This document shows positions 53,061 to 63,900 of a DNA stretch of 64,000 bases, piece by piece. Source of the DNA: Methylotenera sp. (lineage in GTDB: Bacteria > Pseudomonadota > Gammaproteobacteria > Burkholderiales > Methylophilaceae); the NCBI RefSeq assembly GCF_029945535.1, contig NZ_JAQSCU010000006.1, forward strand, positions 62,001-126,000. Reading direction: 5' to 3'. The translations under genes and the position numbers were made by a program. The notes below the pieces were generated by a model. The model saw only the letters and a list, made by a program, of their open reading frames with translations. It made no database searches and was not told where the DNA came from. Every line of letters starts with the position of its first letter. Position 1 is the first letter of the stretch.

Positions 53061-53507
53061 TTACAACTTTAAGCCGTGTCGTTCACCTAATTTACTTAAG
53101 GCATCTACATTTGTCCACGAAAAAACCCGCGTGGCTGCCTCGCGCCAATCGACCCATTCATAGCGCAAATGCTCGTCTGGTGCTAGTTTGATAGGTAACG
53201 GAGTAGGAAGTTCTAAACCAAATAGATGTTCTGTGTTGTGAGTCACATCTAGCGCATAGCGATGCCGCCAATGCGGATAAATTTCATATATATTTGAGGC
53301 TTGCCAGTCTTGCAAATCATACTGTAACGCATTTAAGCCAGTCTCCTCTTGTACTTCACGAATCGCAGCTTGCACAGGCGTTTCACCTTGCTCTAAGCTG
53401 CCCGTCACAGATTGCCAATATCCTAGTTTATCAGCGCGCTCCATAATCAGCACTTGCAGGTCTTTGGTGTGAATTAACACCAAAGCAGATACGGGGGTTT
53501 TAAACAT
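53061..53507 (-). CDS. nudB: dihydroneopterin triphosphate diphosphatase (Nudix)
   Basis: A 148-residue Nudix enzyme of folate synthesis. The Nudix box is GSLEQGETPVQAAIREVQEE followed by TGL (about 37-59). The preceding GYWQSVTG and following YEIYPHWRHRYALD fit NudB, which acts in pterin synthesis. It lies between nadA and ispH on the same strand. Confidence 0.88.
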   Translation of the reverse strand: MFKTPVSALVLIHTKDLQVLIMERADKLGYWQSVTGSLEQGETPVQAAIREVQEETGLNALQYDLQDWQASNIYEIYPHWRHRYALDVTHNTEHLFGLELPTPLPIKLAPDEHLRYEWVDWREAATRVFSWTNVDALSKLGERHGLKL

Positions 53508-53538
53508 AGTGAATAAAAAAGATGATTGCGTAAGCTTG

Positions 53539-54516
53539 CTATTGGATTTTCTGGGCTTGCGTCAAATTTTTAGGTAGTTGAAACACAACACTTTCAATAA
53601 CACCTTGTAATTCTTGCACGTTACTTGCGCCTAGTTGCTGTAACTTGGCAATCACTTCATTGACCAACACTTCTGGTGCGGACGCACCCGCTGAAACGCC
53701 AATTTTCTTTTTACCTGCAAGCCATTCTGCTTTTAAGTAGCTGGCGTTATCTATCATATAGGCTTCCACCCCTTGGTTTTCAGCCACTTCACGCAAGCGG
53801 TTGGAGTTAGAGCTATTGGGAGAACCCACAATAATCACTAAATCACAATCCTTTGCCATGATTTTTACTGCATCTTGGCGATTCTGTGTGGCATAACAAA
53901 TATCATCACTTTTTGGTGCATTGATTTCTGGGAATTTAGCCTTTAGTGCGTTAATTACCATAGAGGCATCGTCAATTGATAGCGTAGTCTGTGTCACATA
54001 AGCTAACTTTGATGGATTCTTTACAGATAATGTTGCTACGTCTTCGGGCGTTTCTACTAAATAAATGCCCGCGCTTCCTTCTACTTGCCCCATTGTCCCT
54101 TCTACCTCAGGGTGACCCTTATGACCAATCATGACAATTTCCATATTCGCAGCACGCATTTTAGCGACTTCAATATGCACTTTAGTAACAAGTGGGCAGG
54201 TCGCATCAAAAGCGTTTAAGCCGCGTGATTCAGCTTCGGCACGAACGGCTTTTGAAACACCGTGCGCACTGAAAATCACTGTGCTGCCAGCTGGTATTTC
54301 ATCTAACTCTTCAACAAATACTGCGCCTTTGCTGCGAAGTTCATCCACCACAAATTTGTTGTGGACAACTTCATGGCGCACATAAATAGGCGCACCAAAT
54401 TTTTCGAGTGCCTGCTCCACAATAATAATCGCGCGATCAACCCCTGCGCAGAAGCCGCGAGGGTTTGCTAATACAATTTCGGTCGGATTTGGCTTGTTTG
54501 AATCGATATCTGTCAT
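53539..54516 (-). CDS. ispH: 4-hydroxy-3-methylbut-2-enyl diphosphate reductase
   Basis: Last step of the MEP isoprenoid pathway, giving IPP and DMAPP. The [4Fe-4S] cysteines are in [25 protein letters not shown] and [12 protein letters not shown], and the catalytic Glu is in YVTQTTLS context. I use the ATG at 54516; an in-frame GTG at 54522 would add two residues. Divergent from purU. Confidence 0.95.
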   Translation of the reverse strand: MTDIDSNKPNPTEIVLANPRGFCAGVDRAIIIVEQALEKFGAPIYVRHEVVHNKFVVDELRSKGAVFVEELDEIPAGSTVIFSAHGVSKAVRAEAESRGLNAFDATCPLVTKVHIEVAKMRAANMEIVMIGHKGHPEVEGTMGQVEGSAGIYLVETPEDVATLSVKNPSKLAYVTQTTLSIDDASMVINALKAKFPEINAPKSDDICYATQNRQDAVKIMAKDCDLVIIVGSPNSSNSNRLREVAENQGVEAYMIDNASYLKAEWLAGKKKIGVSAGASAPEVLVNEVIAKLQQLGASNVQELQGVIESVVFQLPKNLTQAQKIQ

Positions 54517-54548
54517 ACACACTTTTTAATCATTAAATTCACTTAAGG

Positions 54549-54554
54549 TATAAT
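54549..54554 (+). promoter_or_regulatory. -10 element (TATAAT) upstream of purU
   Basis: A consensus TATAAT lies 52 bases before the purU start in the 90-bp divergent gap. A TTCACT-like -35 is too close (about 8 bp), so the -35 is unclear. Confidence 0.4.
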
Positions 54555-54606
54555 GCACATATTAACCTAAATAAGGGTGCGCTTAAAATTCAAGCATGCT
54601 TAAAAT

Positions 54607-55491
54607 ATGAATAATATTGCTGTAAAAACCACTGCCGCTAAAAATACGGCAACACTATTAATTACTTGCCCAGATAGCAAAGGTATTGTCGCAGCTATCG
54701 CTGATTTTTTATATCAGCATAATGCCAATATTTTGCATGCTGATCAGCACCAAGATGCAGAAAATAATCTCTTTTTAATGCGCGTTGAGTGGGATTTGGC
54801 AGGCTTTAGCCTTTTGCCAGCTGACTTCGAGCAACATTTTGCCGAGATTGCAAAGCGTTTCAGCATGGAGTGGCAGTTAAAGCTCTCACAAAAACCACTA
54901 CGCGTTGCCATTATGGTTTCGCAGTATGACCACTGTTTAGCTGATTTGTTGCATCGCCATAAAAACGGTGAGTTGGTGTGTGATATTCCGTTGATTATTA
55001 GTAATCATAGAGACACCGAAGCCTTAGCTAAATTTTACGGCGTTGACTTTCACTATATTGAAGTTAAAAAAGACAATAAGCCAGAAGCGGAAGCGCAGCA
55101 ATTTGCTTTGTTTGCAAAGTACGATATTGATTTAATCGTGCTCGCTCGCTATATGCAAATATTGTCGCCAGATTTTGTGGCGCGTTATCCTAAGCAAATT
55201 ATTAATATTCACCATTCATTCTTGCCTGCGTTTATCGGTGCGCGACCTTATCATCGTGCATTTGAGCGCGGCGTTAAGCTGATAGGCGCAACGGGTCATT
55301 ATGTGACTGAAGTGTTAGACGAAGGTCCGATTATTGAGCAGGATATTGACCGTATTTCGCACCGCGACCAAGTAGAAGACTTGATTCAAAAAGGCCGTGA
55401 TTTAGAGCGTATAGTATTATCCAAAGCTGTGCGCTGGCATATTGAAAATCGTATTCTGCTGTATGCAAACAAGACTGTTATTTTTGATTAA
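54607..55491 (+). CDS. purU: formyltetrahydrofolate deformylase
   Basis: Hydrolyses 10-formyl-THF to formate and THF, balancing the one-carbon pool. The 294 residues have an N-terminal ACT domain (about 15-95, CPDSKGIVAAIADFLYQHN) and a formyltransferase domain with catalytic N-H-D residues (NIHHSFLPAFIGARPYH, IGATGHYVTEVLDEGPII). In methylotrophs PurU also helps to release formate for oxidation; that is context. A strong terminator follows. Confidence 0.95.
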   Translation: MNNIAVKTTAAKNTATLLITCPDSKGIVAAIADFLYQHNANILHADQHQDAENNLFLMRVEWDLAGFSLLPADFEQHFAEIAKRFSMEWQLKLSQKPLRVAIMVSQYDHCLADLLHRHKNGELVCDIPLIISNHRDTEALAKFYGVDFHYIEVKKDNKPEAEAQQFALFAKYDIDLIVLARYMQILSPDFVARYPKQIINIHHSFLPAFIGARPYHRAFERGVKLIGATGHYVTEVLDEGPIIEQDIDRISHRDQVEDLIQKGRDLERIVLSKAVRWHIENRILLYANKTVIFD

Positions 55492-55507
55492 TAACTCAAT
55501 CGGTAAT

Positions 55508-55542
55508 AAAAAAAGCGAAGCACATCATGCTTCGCTTTTTTT
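55508..55542. terminator. bidirectional terminator after purU
   Basis: The stem AGCGAAGCA/TGCTTCGCT with loop CATCA (55514-55536) is flanked by A7 and T-runs; it serves purU (+) and the small convergent gene at 55565-55711 (-). Confidence 0.93.
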
Positions 55543-55564
55543 GACTTTAAAACAGCTTACTTAA

Positions 55565-55711
55565 TTACTTACCATCGTCTGTGGCTGGCGCATCAAGAGC
55601 TGGAACTGCCGCCTCATCGACTGGTGCAATCTCAGGTAATGCTTCATCTGCATATGCAGAAATGGCGCTAAATGCAAATAGTGCTGATAAAACTAAAAGA
55701 ACTTTTTTCAT
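55565..55711 (-). CDS. 48-residue secreted acidic peptide/protein
   Basis: A small gene too short for routine calling. The N-terminus MKKVLLVLSALFAFSAISAY followed by ADE is a clear Sec signal (cleavage after AYA, residue 21). The mature 27 residues are Ala/Pro/Asp/Glu-rich with no Cys, no transmembrane segment and no aromatic residues. AGGGGAAAG lies directly before the ATG and a terminator follows the stop. Function unknown. Confidence 0.72.
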   Translation of the reverse strand: MKKVLLVLSALFAFSAISAYADEALPEIAPVDEAAVPALDAPATDDGK

Positions 55712-55827
55712 ACTTTCCCCTATTCTAAGCAACTGTTTTTAAAATTTATATTTTAAGAGTTAAACACCCTTAAAATACAAATTTACACCCAGAGAATAGC
55801 TTGTGCAACATAAATAGTCGTTTTGGT

Positions 55828-57078
55828 TTATGGTAGGCACTGTTCTAGTGCAAATAAGTCAGCAATCTGTTCGCGCTTTCTAATTAAGTGACATTTATCG
55901 CCATCTACCATGACTTCAGCCGCGCGAGGTCTAGTGTTGTAATTGCTAGACATGCTCATACCGTAAGCTCCAGCTGACATAATGGCGAGTACATCGCCTT
56001 CAACTAAAGCTAGCGTTCTATCATGGCCTAGAAAATCGCCACTTTCGCACACTGGGCCTACTATTTCATAAGTTAGCGCCGCCGTATCATCTTTTCTTGG
56101 CTGCACAGCTTGAATATCATGATAAGCATCGTATAAAGCTGGGCGCATTAAGTCGTTCATGGCAGCATCAACAATCGCGAAGTTTTTTGACTCGGTATGT
56201 TTTAGATATTCAACTTTAGTCAGTAAAACACCTGCGTTACCTACTAACGCTCTACCAGGTTCAAACACTAGTTTGACTTTACGATTGCCAAGTTTTGCAC
56301 GCATAGCTGCGGCAAATACAGTGAATTCAGGAGGCGTTTCGTCGCTATAGCAAATACCAATACCGCCACCAGCGTCAATGTGCTGAATGACAATACCGTT
56401 TTGTGCCAGCGCATCAACTAGCGCTAATACACGGTCAAAAGCATCTAAAAATGGCGATAACTCGGTAATTTGTGAGCCGATATGGCAATCCACGCCGTGA
56501 ATAGCGATGTTGCTCATTTTGGCTGCTTGCAAATAAATGTCTAATGCATCCTCATAAGCCACACCAAATTTATTATTTTTTAAGCCAGTAGATATGTACG
56601 GATGTGTCTTTGCATCGACGTTTGGGTTTACACGTAAAGATATTGGTGCGACTTTACCCATAAAATTAGCAACATCGTTTAAACGCTGCAACTCGCTGGC
56701 AGACTCAACGTTGAAGCAAAAAATGTCAGCATTAAGGGCTGCTTGCATTTCAGTCTCAGTTTTCCCGACACCTGAAAATACGATTTTTCTAGGGTCACCA
56801 CCTGCTGCCAAAACACGCGCAAGCTCACCACCAGAAACAATATCAAAGCCAGCGCCAAGCTTAGCAAATAAATTCAAAATCGCTAGGCTAGGGTTAGCTT
56901 TTACTGCAAAACACACCAAATGATCGCAGTCATTAAAGCCCACACTAAAGTTCTCAAAAGCTTGAGTCAGCGCAGATTTGGAATAAACATAGCAAGGCGT
57001 ATTAAATTCATCTGAAATGCTAGTAAGTGCAACATTTTCAACGTGTAATGTATTGTTTTTAAGTGTAAAAGAGTTCAC
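55828..57078 (-). CDS. lysA: diaminopimelate decarboxylase
   Basis: Decarboxylates meso-DAP to L-lysine with PLP. The 416 residues follow the LysA pattern: AVKANPSLAIL with the PLP lysine, HCHIGSQITEL-type block (DCHIGSQI), GGGIGICY, EPGRALVGNAG, and the substrate cysteine in PVCESGDFLG. The start is uncertain: GTG at 57078 gives the usual family N-terminus; an in-frame TTG at 57123 would add 15 residues. It follows lptM, the common lptM-lysA order. Confidence 0.94.
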   Translation of the reverse strand: MNSFTLKNNTLHVENVALTSISDEFNTPCYVYSKSALTQAFENFSVGFNDCDHLVCFAVKANPSLAILNLFAKLGAGFDIVSGGELARVLAAGGDPRKIVFSGVGKTETEMQAALNADIFCFNVESASELQRLNDVANFMGKVAPISLRVNPNVDAKTHPYISTGLKNNKFGVAYEDALDIYLQAAKMSNIAIHGVDCHIGSQITELSPFLDAFDRVLALVDALAQNGIVIQHIDAGGGIGICYSDETPPEFTVFAAAMRAKLGNRKVKLVFEPGRALVGNAGVLLTKVEYLKHTESKNFAIVDAAMNDLMRPALYDAYHDIQAVQPRKDDTAALTYEIVGPVCESGDFLGHDRTLALVEGDVLAIMSAGAYGMSMSSNYNTRPRAAEVMVDGDKCHLIRKREQIADLFALEQCLP

Positions 57079-57128
57079 AGGATCGCTTGTCAATTTAGAT
57101 TGGATTAAGGTAAGGCAAAGCAAAGTGT

Positions 57129-57257
57129 TTATTTGCTAGCTGGCGCCGACTGCGGATATTCTTTCTCAGGAATATATAAAGGGCCTTTAGTGCCACAGCC
57201 GTATAGCGTAAAGCATACGGATAAAAGCAATAGTATATGGATAGCATTTTTTTTCAT
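57129..57257 (-). CDS. lptM: LPS translocon maturation lipoprotein LptM (YifL-like)
   Basis: A 42-residue lipoprotein. The signal ends at lipobox LYGC (Cys21), followed by the conserved GTKGPLYIP of LptM, which promotes assembly of the LptDE lipopolysaccharide translocon. It lies directly upstream of lysA, the standard neighbourhood. The ATG at 57257 is used; longer in-frame extension upstream is not conserved. Confidence 0.88.
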   Translation of the reverse strand: MKKNAIHILLLLSVCFTLYGCGTKGPLYIPEKEYPQSAPASK

Positions 57258-57520
57258 ATATTGATAGCTTTCAAATTTAAAGTGCAGTGAGTATTTCAAA
57301 GCAGCTAATAACAACAAATTTTATTGATAGAATTTTAACATAAAGGTTAGCTGCATGATATTTTGCATTTTTGCTTATTTCGACGTCACTTTATTGATTT
57401 TTCTGATTTTAAGTATCAATAAACAGCCGCTTATCCTGCTTACTTCGCCGATTGTCGGTTGTTACTAGACTTTCGAAAGGCATGTGAGCATGATGCACTT
57501 AAGTAAAAAGGGGAAGTAAA

Positions 57521-57991
57521 ATGAACTGCAATAAAAAAATCCAATTTAGATCACTATCTAATAGTTTACAAAATGGCTTTACTTTAATTGAGCTAATGAT
57601 TACCGTCGCTATCATAGGTATTTTGGCAGCGATTGCTATTCCTCAATATAGCGACTATGTCATAAGAGCCAGCTTGCCTGATGCTACAAGTACTCTTATG
57701 GCTATGCGGGCTAAAATGGAGCAGCATTTTCAGGACAATCGCAGATATGATGATTCAGGTACTTTCATATCGCCCTGCAATCAGACTATAGCATCAGCTG
57801 GAAAATTTACTTTTGCTTGCTCAAATGTAGCTCCTACAACTTATACAGTTACTGCCACAGGTAGTGGTGTGGTTGCACTTTTTACATATAGTATTGACCA
57901 AGCGAACACTCAAAGAACCGTAAGTGTTAAGCCTGGATGGGGTGCGGCGACCACTGCATGTTGGATTACTAAAAAGGGTGGTACTTGCTAA
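57521..57991 (+). CDS. type IV pilin-like protein (PilE/PilA type)
   Basis: A 156-residue prepilin with a 19-residue basic leader and the prepilin peptidase site G19-F20 (GFTLIELMITVAI), Glu5 of the mature part kept. A hydrophobic N-terminal helix is followed by a small C-terminal domain with cysteines at SPCNQ, FACSN, ACWIT and the terminal GGTC, allowing the D-region disulphide. AAGGGGAAG precedes the ATG. As first gene of a minor-pilin operon it is probably the PilE-type minor pilin rather than the main subunit. Confidence 0.9.
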   Translation: MNCNKKIQFRSLSNSLQNGFTLIELMITVAIIGILAAIAIPQYSDYVIRASLPDATSTLMAMRAKMEQHFQDNRRYDDSGTFISPCNQTIASAGKFTFACSNVAPTTYTVTATGSGVVALFTYSIDQANTQRTVSVKPGWGAATTACWITKKGGTC

Positions 57992-58019
57992 TCTACAGCT
58001 GAACTATTCAAGAAATTAT

Positions 58020-58562
58020 ATGAAAAATTTTAATAAGAATTCTGGATTTTCTCTCATAGAGCTAATGGTGACAGTTGCTGTGTTCGGAATAATGGCTGCG
58101 TATGCAATTCCAAGTTTTAGTACTTGGATTCAAGACTCTAAAACAAGAACAATTGCTGAATCATTGCAAAATGGTGTTCGATTAGCACAAGCGGAAGCTG
58201 TTAATAAAGGGCGCCAAGTGGCTTTCTTTGTAACTAATGTGCAACCTTCTGCAACAGCCGCTGCTGCAACAGTTGGCAGTAATTGGGGGGTCAGAGTAGT
58301 TGTGCCAACGCAAGCTGATGCTGATGGTTATTTGCAGGGTGCTGCATTAAATGGTGAAGGTGGCTCTGTTGTTGTGACAGCAGATGTAGCTGAAATTAGA
58401 TTCAATTCAATCGGTAGACTTGTTAATAGTGGGAGCGCGGTTAACTATAACATCACAAATTCTAAAGGTACTAGGCCGCTAAGAGTTGTTGTTAGTAGTG
58501 CGGGTAGCGTCAGAATGTGTGATCCAAGTAAAAGTATAGTAACTGCTGCTGATGGGTGTTGA
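58020..58562 (+). CDS. fimT: minor pilin FimT/GspH family
   Basis: A 180-residue pseudopilin with prepilin site G-FSLIELMVTVAV near residue 9-10 and the FimT/GspH C-terminal beta-domain (GVRLAQAEAVNKGRQVAFF, ending CDPSK...GC). FimT of some bacteria binds DNA in competence. The ATG at 58020 has no strong Shine-Dalgarno and probably relies on coupling to the pilin gene, 28 bases upstream. It overlaps pilV. Confidence 0.88.
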   Translation: MKNFNKNSGFSLIELMVTVAVFGIMAAYAIPSFSTWIQDSKTRTIAESLQNGVRLAQAEAVNKGRQVAFFVTNVQPSATAAAATVGSNWGVRVVVPTQADADGYLQGAALNGEGGSVVVTADVAEIRFNSIGRLVNSGSAVNYNITNSKGTRPLRVVVSSAGSVRMCDPSKSIVTAADGC

Positions 58563-58965
58563 TGTGAACAATAAATATAACAATTTAAGAAAGAACAACT
58601 CTGGCTCGGTACTCTTAGAAGTGTTGATCTCTATACTGCTTTTTGCTTTTGGAGTTTTAGGGCTCGTGGGCATGCAGTCTATCTCAACACAAAATTCAAT
58701 GAGCTCTCAAGATCGAGCTGTCGCATCAATTTTAGCTAACGATATGGTTTCGCAAATGTGGGCAAGAAATATTAGCAGGCAAGCAAATCTAACTGTTGAT
58801 ATAGCTGCTTGGCAAACAAGAGTGCAGAACTCAATACTGCCTAATGCAAATGGCAATGTGGCTGATGTAAATGGTTTGGCAACAATTACTATCACCTGGA
58901 GGTCGCCAAGTAAAGCTGCTACAGAAAATGATAATAGATACGAAACAACCGTATTTGTTAATTAA
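58552..58965 (+). CDS. pilV: minor pilin PilV
   Basis: A 137-residue pseudopilin with leader and site G-SVLLEVLISILLFAFGVLG near residue 18, typical of PilV (SVLLEVLI). It overlaps the fimT end by 11 bases; a GTG at 58564 is an alternative start. It is part of the tip complex primed with PilW, PilX and PilY1. Confidence 0.88.
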   Translation: MGVDVNNKYNNLRKNNSGSVLLEVLISILLFAFGVLGLVGMQSISTQNSMSSQDRAVASILANDMVSQMWARNISRQANLTVDIAAWQTRVQNSILPNANGNVADVNGLATITITWRSPSKAATENDNRYETTVFVN

Positions 58966-59025
58966 CTGGTAACTCAAAAGCTTTGAAGCTGAAGTAGTAA
59001 AGTCATCGCTCAGGAATTTAATTTA

Positions 59026-60243
59026 ATGAAAAACATCTTCAATACATATTTGGTTAAGCCGCAATCCTCGAAGCAGCGGGGCTTCTCATTAATAGAGCTT
59101 ATGGTAGGTTTGATAATAGGTTTACTTATGTCGCTAGTTGTATATAACGTATTAAATGTTAACGAAGGCAGAAAAAGAACAACCACATCATTAAATGACA
59201 TTAATCAGGCTGGTAGTTATGCAATATATCAATTAGATAAGCAAATCAGAAGTGCAGGGAGTGGATTTACGGGAGGTGGGGATCAAATTGGTGCTAACTT
59301 TACCTATGGATGTAGGCTTGATATGGCGCTTAGTGGGTCGCAGCTTACGCCAGCAGCATCTTTCCCAGCTCCCTTTAATGCTGTCAATGGTGTCGTTAGA
59401 GTCGCCCCTGTAATAATCTTTGACGGCGCAGCAGGTGCGGGTGGAGATGTTATTGTGACCATGGCAGGAACTGCAGGCTTAGGTGAATTGCCCAGTGCCT
59501 TCTCATCGCCAGCAACTGCTGCAACTCTTCAATTAGTAAATCAGGCTGGGATGAGAGCAAATGATGTCTTGTTGTTAGCTGATCATACCGCGACAAATAT
59601 CTCCCCTTGCTTGATGCAGCAGGTGGCATCAACTTTTACTCCAGTGGCTAATGGAAGTGCGGTGCCTTTATTAGGTGCTTACAATTCCGCTTCGGTCAAC
59701 GGGACATCGGCCACAAGTTTTACTGCAACGGCACAAGCAGTTAATTTAGGCCAAGCGCCAAATCTAAATATGTTTGCAGTCGCCGCAAATGGTAGTAACT
59801 TTAATTTAATGAAGTATGACCTCATGCAACCCGTAAACGCAGGAAGCGCCGCTCCTAATCCCGCTATTTATGTTGATGGTGTCTACCAGATACATGCACT
59901 TTATGGCGTAGATACAAACCCTACTACCTCAACATTAACGTGGGTTGCACCTACAGGCGCATTCTCAGCAGTCAATTTATTAAATGGTTCATTAGCAGCC
60001 AATGCAGCGTTGCAAAGAATTAGGGCGATTAAAATTGGGGTAGTCATGCGCACATCTTTATTGGAGCGTGAGGCCGTTAGCGGTGGGCCAGCACATGCTG
60101 TTAGCAATACAACACTAACACTATTCAGTGACTCAGTACCCGTCACTGTAAATTTAAACCCTACAACTTACCGTTATCGTGCTTTTGAAGCTGCTGTGCC
60201 ACTACGTAACACTTTGGTGCTAAGCGGTGCTTTAGGCAATTAA
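59026..60243 (+). CDS. pilW: minor pilin PilW
   Basis: A 405-residue prepilin, processing site G-FSLIELMVGLIIGLLMSLV near residue 19. The long variable C-terminal domain is Ala/Asn/Thr-rich. Size and order between pilV and pilX identify it as PilW. It follows pilV by 60 bp. Confidence 0.9.
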   Translation: MKNIFNTYLVKPQSSKQRGFSLIELMVGLIIGLLMSLVVYNVLNVNEGRKRTTTSLNDINQAGSYAIYQLDKQIRSAGSGFTGGGDQIGANFTYGCRLDMALSGSQLTPAASFPAPFNAVNGVVRVAPVIIFDGAAGAGGDVIVTMAGTAGLGELPSAFSSPATAATLQLVNQAGMRANDVLLLADHTATNISPCLMQQVASTFTPVANGSAVPLLGAYNSASVNGTSATSFTATAQAVNLGQAPNLNMFAVAANGSNFNLMKYDLMQPVNAGSAAPNPAIYVDGVYQIHALYGVDTNPTTSTLTWVAPTGAFSAVNLLNGSLAANAALQRIRAIKIGVVMRTSLLEREAVSGGPAHAVSNTTLTLFSDSVPVTVNLNPTTYRYRAFEAAVPLRNTLVLSGALGN

Positions 60244-60291
60244 ATTACCTGTTAAGCAAGGCAATTTCACATAATTAAATGTAAAAATTAA

Positions 60292-60900
60292 ATGATGACT
60301 AATTTACAAAAAAACAACTTATCTCGTGCTAAAAAGCAGTCAGGCGTGGTGCTTTTTATTACATTAGTGGCTTTGGTCATTATGCTAATAGCCAGTGTGG
60401 CATTAATTCGCTCAACAGACACCAATCTATTGATAGCAGGTAGCTTAGCTTACAAAAGAGATGTCGTAAATCAAGCGGAAAGAAGTCTCCCTGTCATTCG
60501 GGCTCGGTTTGAGGCTGGTGCGCTTTCATCAAGCGCAGCTAAAGAGACTGACAGTCTAGCTAATAATTACTATGCCACCATTCAAGCTAGTAATGCAAAG
60601 GGTATTCCAAATATTTTGTTGGATACAGATGGTTTTGATACGACCTTCCCTAATAACAATATTACTAACGCAGCGGCTGGTATAACCATTCGATATGTTA
60701 TAGACCGCATGTGCTTAGCGACTGGCGCAGTCTCAACAGGTAAATGTACTGTTAGTAAAGCTGGTACAGACGACGGCTGTAATGTAGGTACTTGCGAGAC
60801 TAAACTTCCTGGGCCGGATATGCCAGTATACCGAATAAGCATACGCGCTACTGGCCCCAAGAATACAGAATCATTTATACAATCTACTTTTACTATTTAA
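60292..60900 (+). CDS. pilX: minor pilin assembly protein PilX
   Basis: A 202-residue PilX N-terminal-domain protein: leader, then SGVVLFITLVALVIMLIASV, with Ser/Gly at the processing site and no Glu5, as usual for PilX. It has the typical RSTDTNLLIAGSLAYKRD motif after the helix. It follows pilW by 48 bp. Confidence 0.9.
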   Translation: MMTNLQKNNLSRAKKQSGVVLFITLVALVIMLIASVALIRSTDTNLLIAGSLAYKRDVVNQAERSLPVIRARFEAGALSSSAAKETDSLANNYYATIQASNAKGIPNILLDTDGFDTTFPNNNITNAAAGITIRYVIDRMCLATGAVSTGKCTVSKAGTDDGCNVGTCETKLPGPDMPVYRISIRATGPKNTESFIQSTFTI

Positions 60901-60921
60901 TCAGTTTATATCGAGAATATT

Positions 60922-63900
60922 ATGTTTAAACACATTAAAAGATTACTTGCAGTTTCTACCTTAACGCTACCATTACTTTCGATTGCTGCTACTGATTTAG
61001 CCGATAAGCCTTTATTAACTGGAAATTCCGTTCAGGGTAACGTGGCAATTACTATTTCCGCAGAATTTCCTACGCCGCTTGGCTCCGCATATCAAGGCGC
61101 CTATGATAATGCAGCCAATTATATTGGTTATTTTGATAATACAAAATGTTATGACTATAAAGGTGATGTAGACACGGAGCTACGTTACTTTGTTCCTAGA
61201 GCTGCGCTTGCAGCAAATCACCAGTGCCCCGCCAATACTGCTTGGAGCGGAAATTTTCTTAATTATGCGTTAACGCAGACTATAGATCCATTAAGAAAAG
61301 CCTTAACGGGTGGGCATAGAAGTGTAGATACAGCAGCTTTAACAGTTTTAGAAAAGGCTTACGCATCAGGCCAAGGTGGCGGTGTGAATAGCCCATCAAT
61401 TGCAGCTAATGCTAATTTATATACACCTTTTACTTGGACATCTGTGAATGTAAGAATTAACGGGCTTGGTAAAAGGTTCAGAATTACAGGAACTGGTAAC
61501 TTAAGTAATGCTGGTGTGGAAATTGGCACAACTGCAGTTGCCACAATTCCAGTGGCTCCAGCCACTACTAATATTTACGAGTTTTATGCTCGCGCAAATG
61601 TGTGTGTTGCAGGCCGATTGGAAAGTAATTGTACTCAATATCCTAATGGAAATTATAAGCCAACAGGCCAAATTCAGAAAAACTCTAAAAAGTTAAATTT
61701 TGCGGCATTTGGTTATCTAAACGATGCCGCCGCCGCAAGGGATGGCGGCGTGCTAAGAGCTAAAATGGCACCATTAGGCCCATCGGTTGCTGTTCCTGGT
61801 GGTGTGGATATCGTTAACCCAAACTCTGAATGGGATGCTGCGACGGGTATATTTAATACAAACCCAGACCCTGTCGATGCAGCTGCAAGTGGCGTCGCTA
61901 ATAGTGGTGTGATTAATTATTTAAACAAATTTGGATTGACTGCAGGCAGTTATAAGACTCTTGACCCCGTAAGTGAGTTGCTCTATACAGTAAGTCGATA
62001 TTATAGAAATAAGGGTAATGTATCAAGCTACACAAACAATCTAACACCAGCAATGATTGATGGTTTTCCTGTGATTACAGCATGGAACGACCCAATAAAA
62101 TACTCATGCCAAGCCAATTTTATTATTGGTATTGGTGATACCAACTCTTGGAATGATGCAAATTTGCCAGGCAGTACATCGCGTGGAACTGCTGAACCTG
62201 CTATTCCAGCAGAGGTTACCGCAGATTTAGGAAACGGCGATATGTCCGCTGCAGCAACAGCTTTAGTCAACAATCTAAATGTGGCAACAGCGACAAATAA
62301 AGTAGGTGATTTGCAAGGGACACCTTCGCCTTTAAGTAACTTTAATACTGGTGCAGGCCAAGCCCGCTATTACATGGCTGGTATTGCTTATGATTTACAT
62401 ACGCGTGACATTCGGCCAGACTTTAGTGGCAATCAAACTGTTACCACTTACTGGCTAGATGTATTGGAAAGTGGTTTCAGAAATGATGGTGGAAATCGGT
62501 TTAATCAATTTTATTTAACAGCAAAATTCGGTGGTTTTGATGTGCCAGTTGGATTCGATCCATACAGCCCGACTGCAGTGATGCCCGCGGTTACGACATG
62601 GGACAAAAATGGGGATGGAGATCCAGATAATTACTACAGAGCTAATAATCCAGCGGCTATGTTGGCAGGCTTGGATAAAGCTTTTGCAGATATTTTAAGT
62701 AAAATAACAGGATCATCAAATACTTTTGCGGTCATTAGCCCTCTGGTAAGTGCGGGTAGCATGAGCTTTGCAACGGCATATAAAACAGATGCTTGGACAG
62801 GCAATGTGGTGGGTAACGTAGTATCAATCGCTAATGGTGCTGCGGTAGAAACCAAAGCATGGGATGCCTCGGCAAAATTAGATGCGCAAGTTGCAGGTAG
62901 TGGATGGGATACAGCAAGAAAAATAGCTACATCAACTTGTACGGTTGGCACTGATGATACACAGAATTGCGTTGGTACTCTTTTTAGACCTGCAAATTTG
63001 GTATCTTTATTGTCAAATTTCTCTGCTGTAGCTACAGATCAAGCAAATGCAGTAAATTTTTTGCGTGGGGATGCAAGCAATACAGGGTCACTAGGTACGA
63101 AAAGTTTTAGAACTCGCACTAGTGTATTAGGAGACATTGTAAACTCTAAAGTAATTGCTGTAGGTCCACCACGTGCTCAATTTACTGATGAATTTACTCC
63201 TGGCTACGCAGCATTTAAAGCTACCTACGCCAATCGATCTACTGTTGCGTATGTTGGTGCCAATGATGGAATGCTACACGCATTTAATGGTGTGCCTACG
63301 GGCGGCAACGAGCTGTTTGCCTACGTGCCTAATGCAGTTATTAAAGGCCCAACCAATACTCCTTATGATAATGGTATTGGTTTTCTCGCAAATCCTTCAT
63401 ATGCACATAGATATTATGTAGATGCCACTCCAGTAAAATATGATGTGGATTTTGGTACTGGTACCGCTGACTGGCACACAATTTTAATTGGAGGTTTAGG
63501 TAAAGGTGGTAAGGCATATTACGCTTTAGACATAACTAACCCTGCAGGAATTACTAGCGAGGCCAGCTTAAGTAGTAAGGTTTTGTGGGAGTTCACCCAT
63601 AAAAATATGGGGTATTCATACGGCAAAGCGATAGTTGCGAAAACTGCAAAGTATGGCTGGACCGTAATAATTACCTCTGGATATAACAACGCTGATGGTA
63701 AAGGTTACTTTTTCTTAATTAATCCAAAAACAGGTGCTTTATTTGAACCCCCAATTTCAACAGGTGTAGGTGACACTACGAATGACGCAGGTTTAGCTCA
63801 TCTTGGCGCTTATATGGCAGATGTTAGAAATCCAATCATAGATGCAGTTTATGCTGGAGATAACTTAGGTAATGTGTGGCGCTTAGACCTTGCTAGCAAT

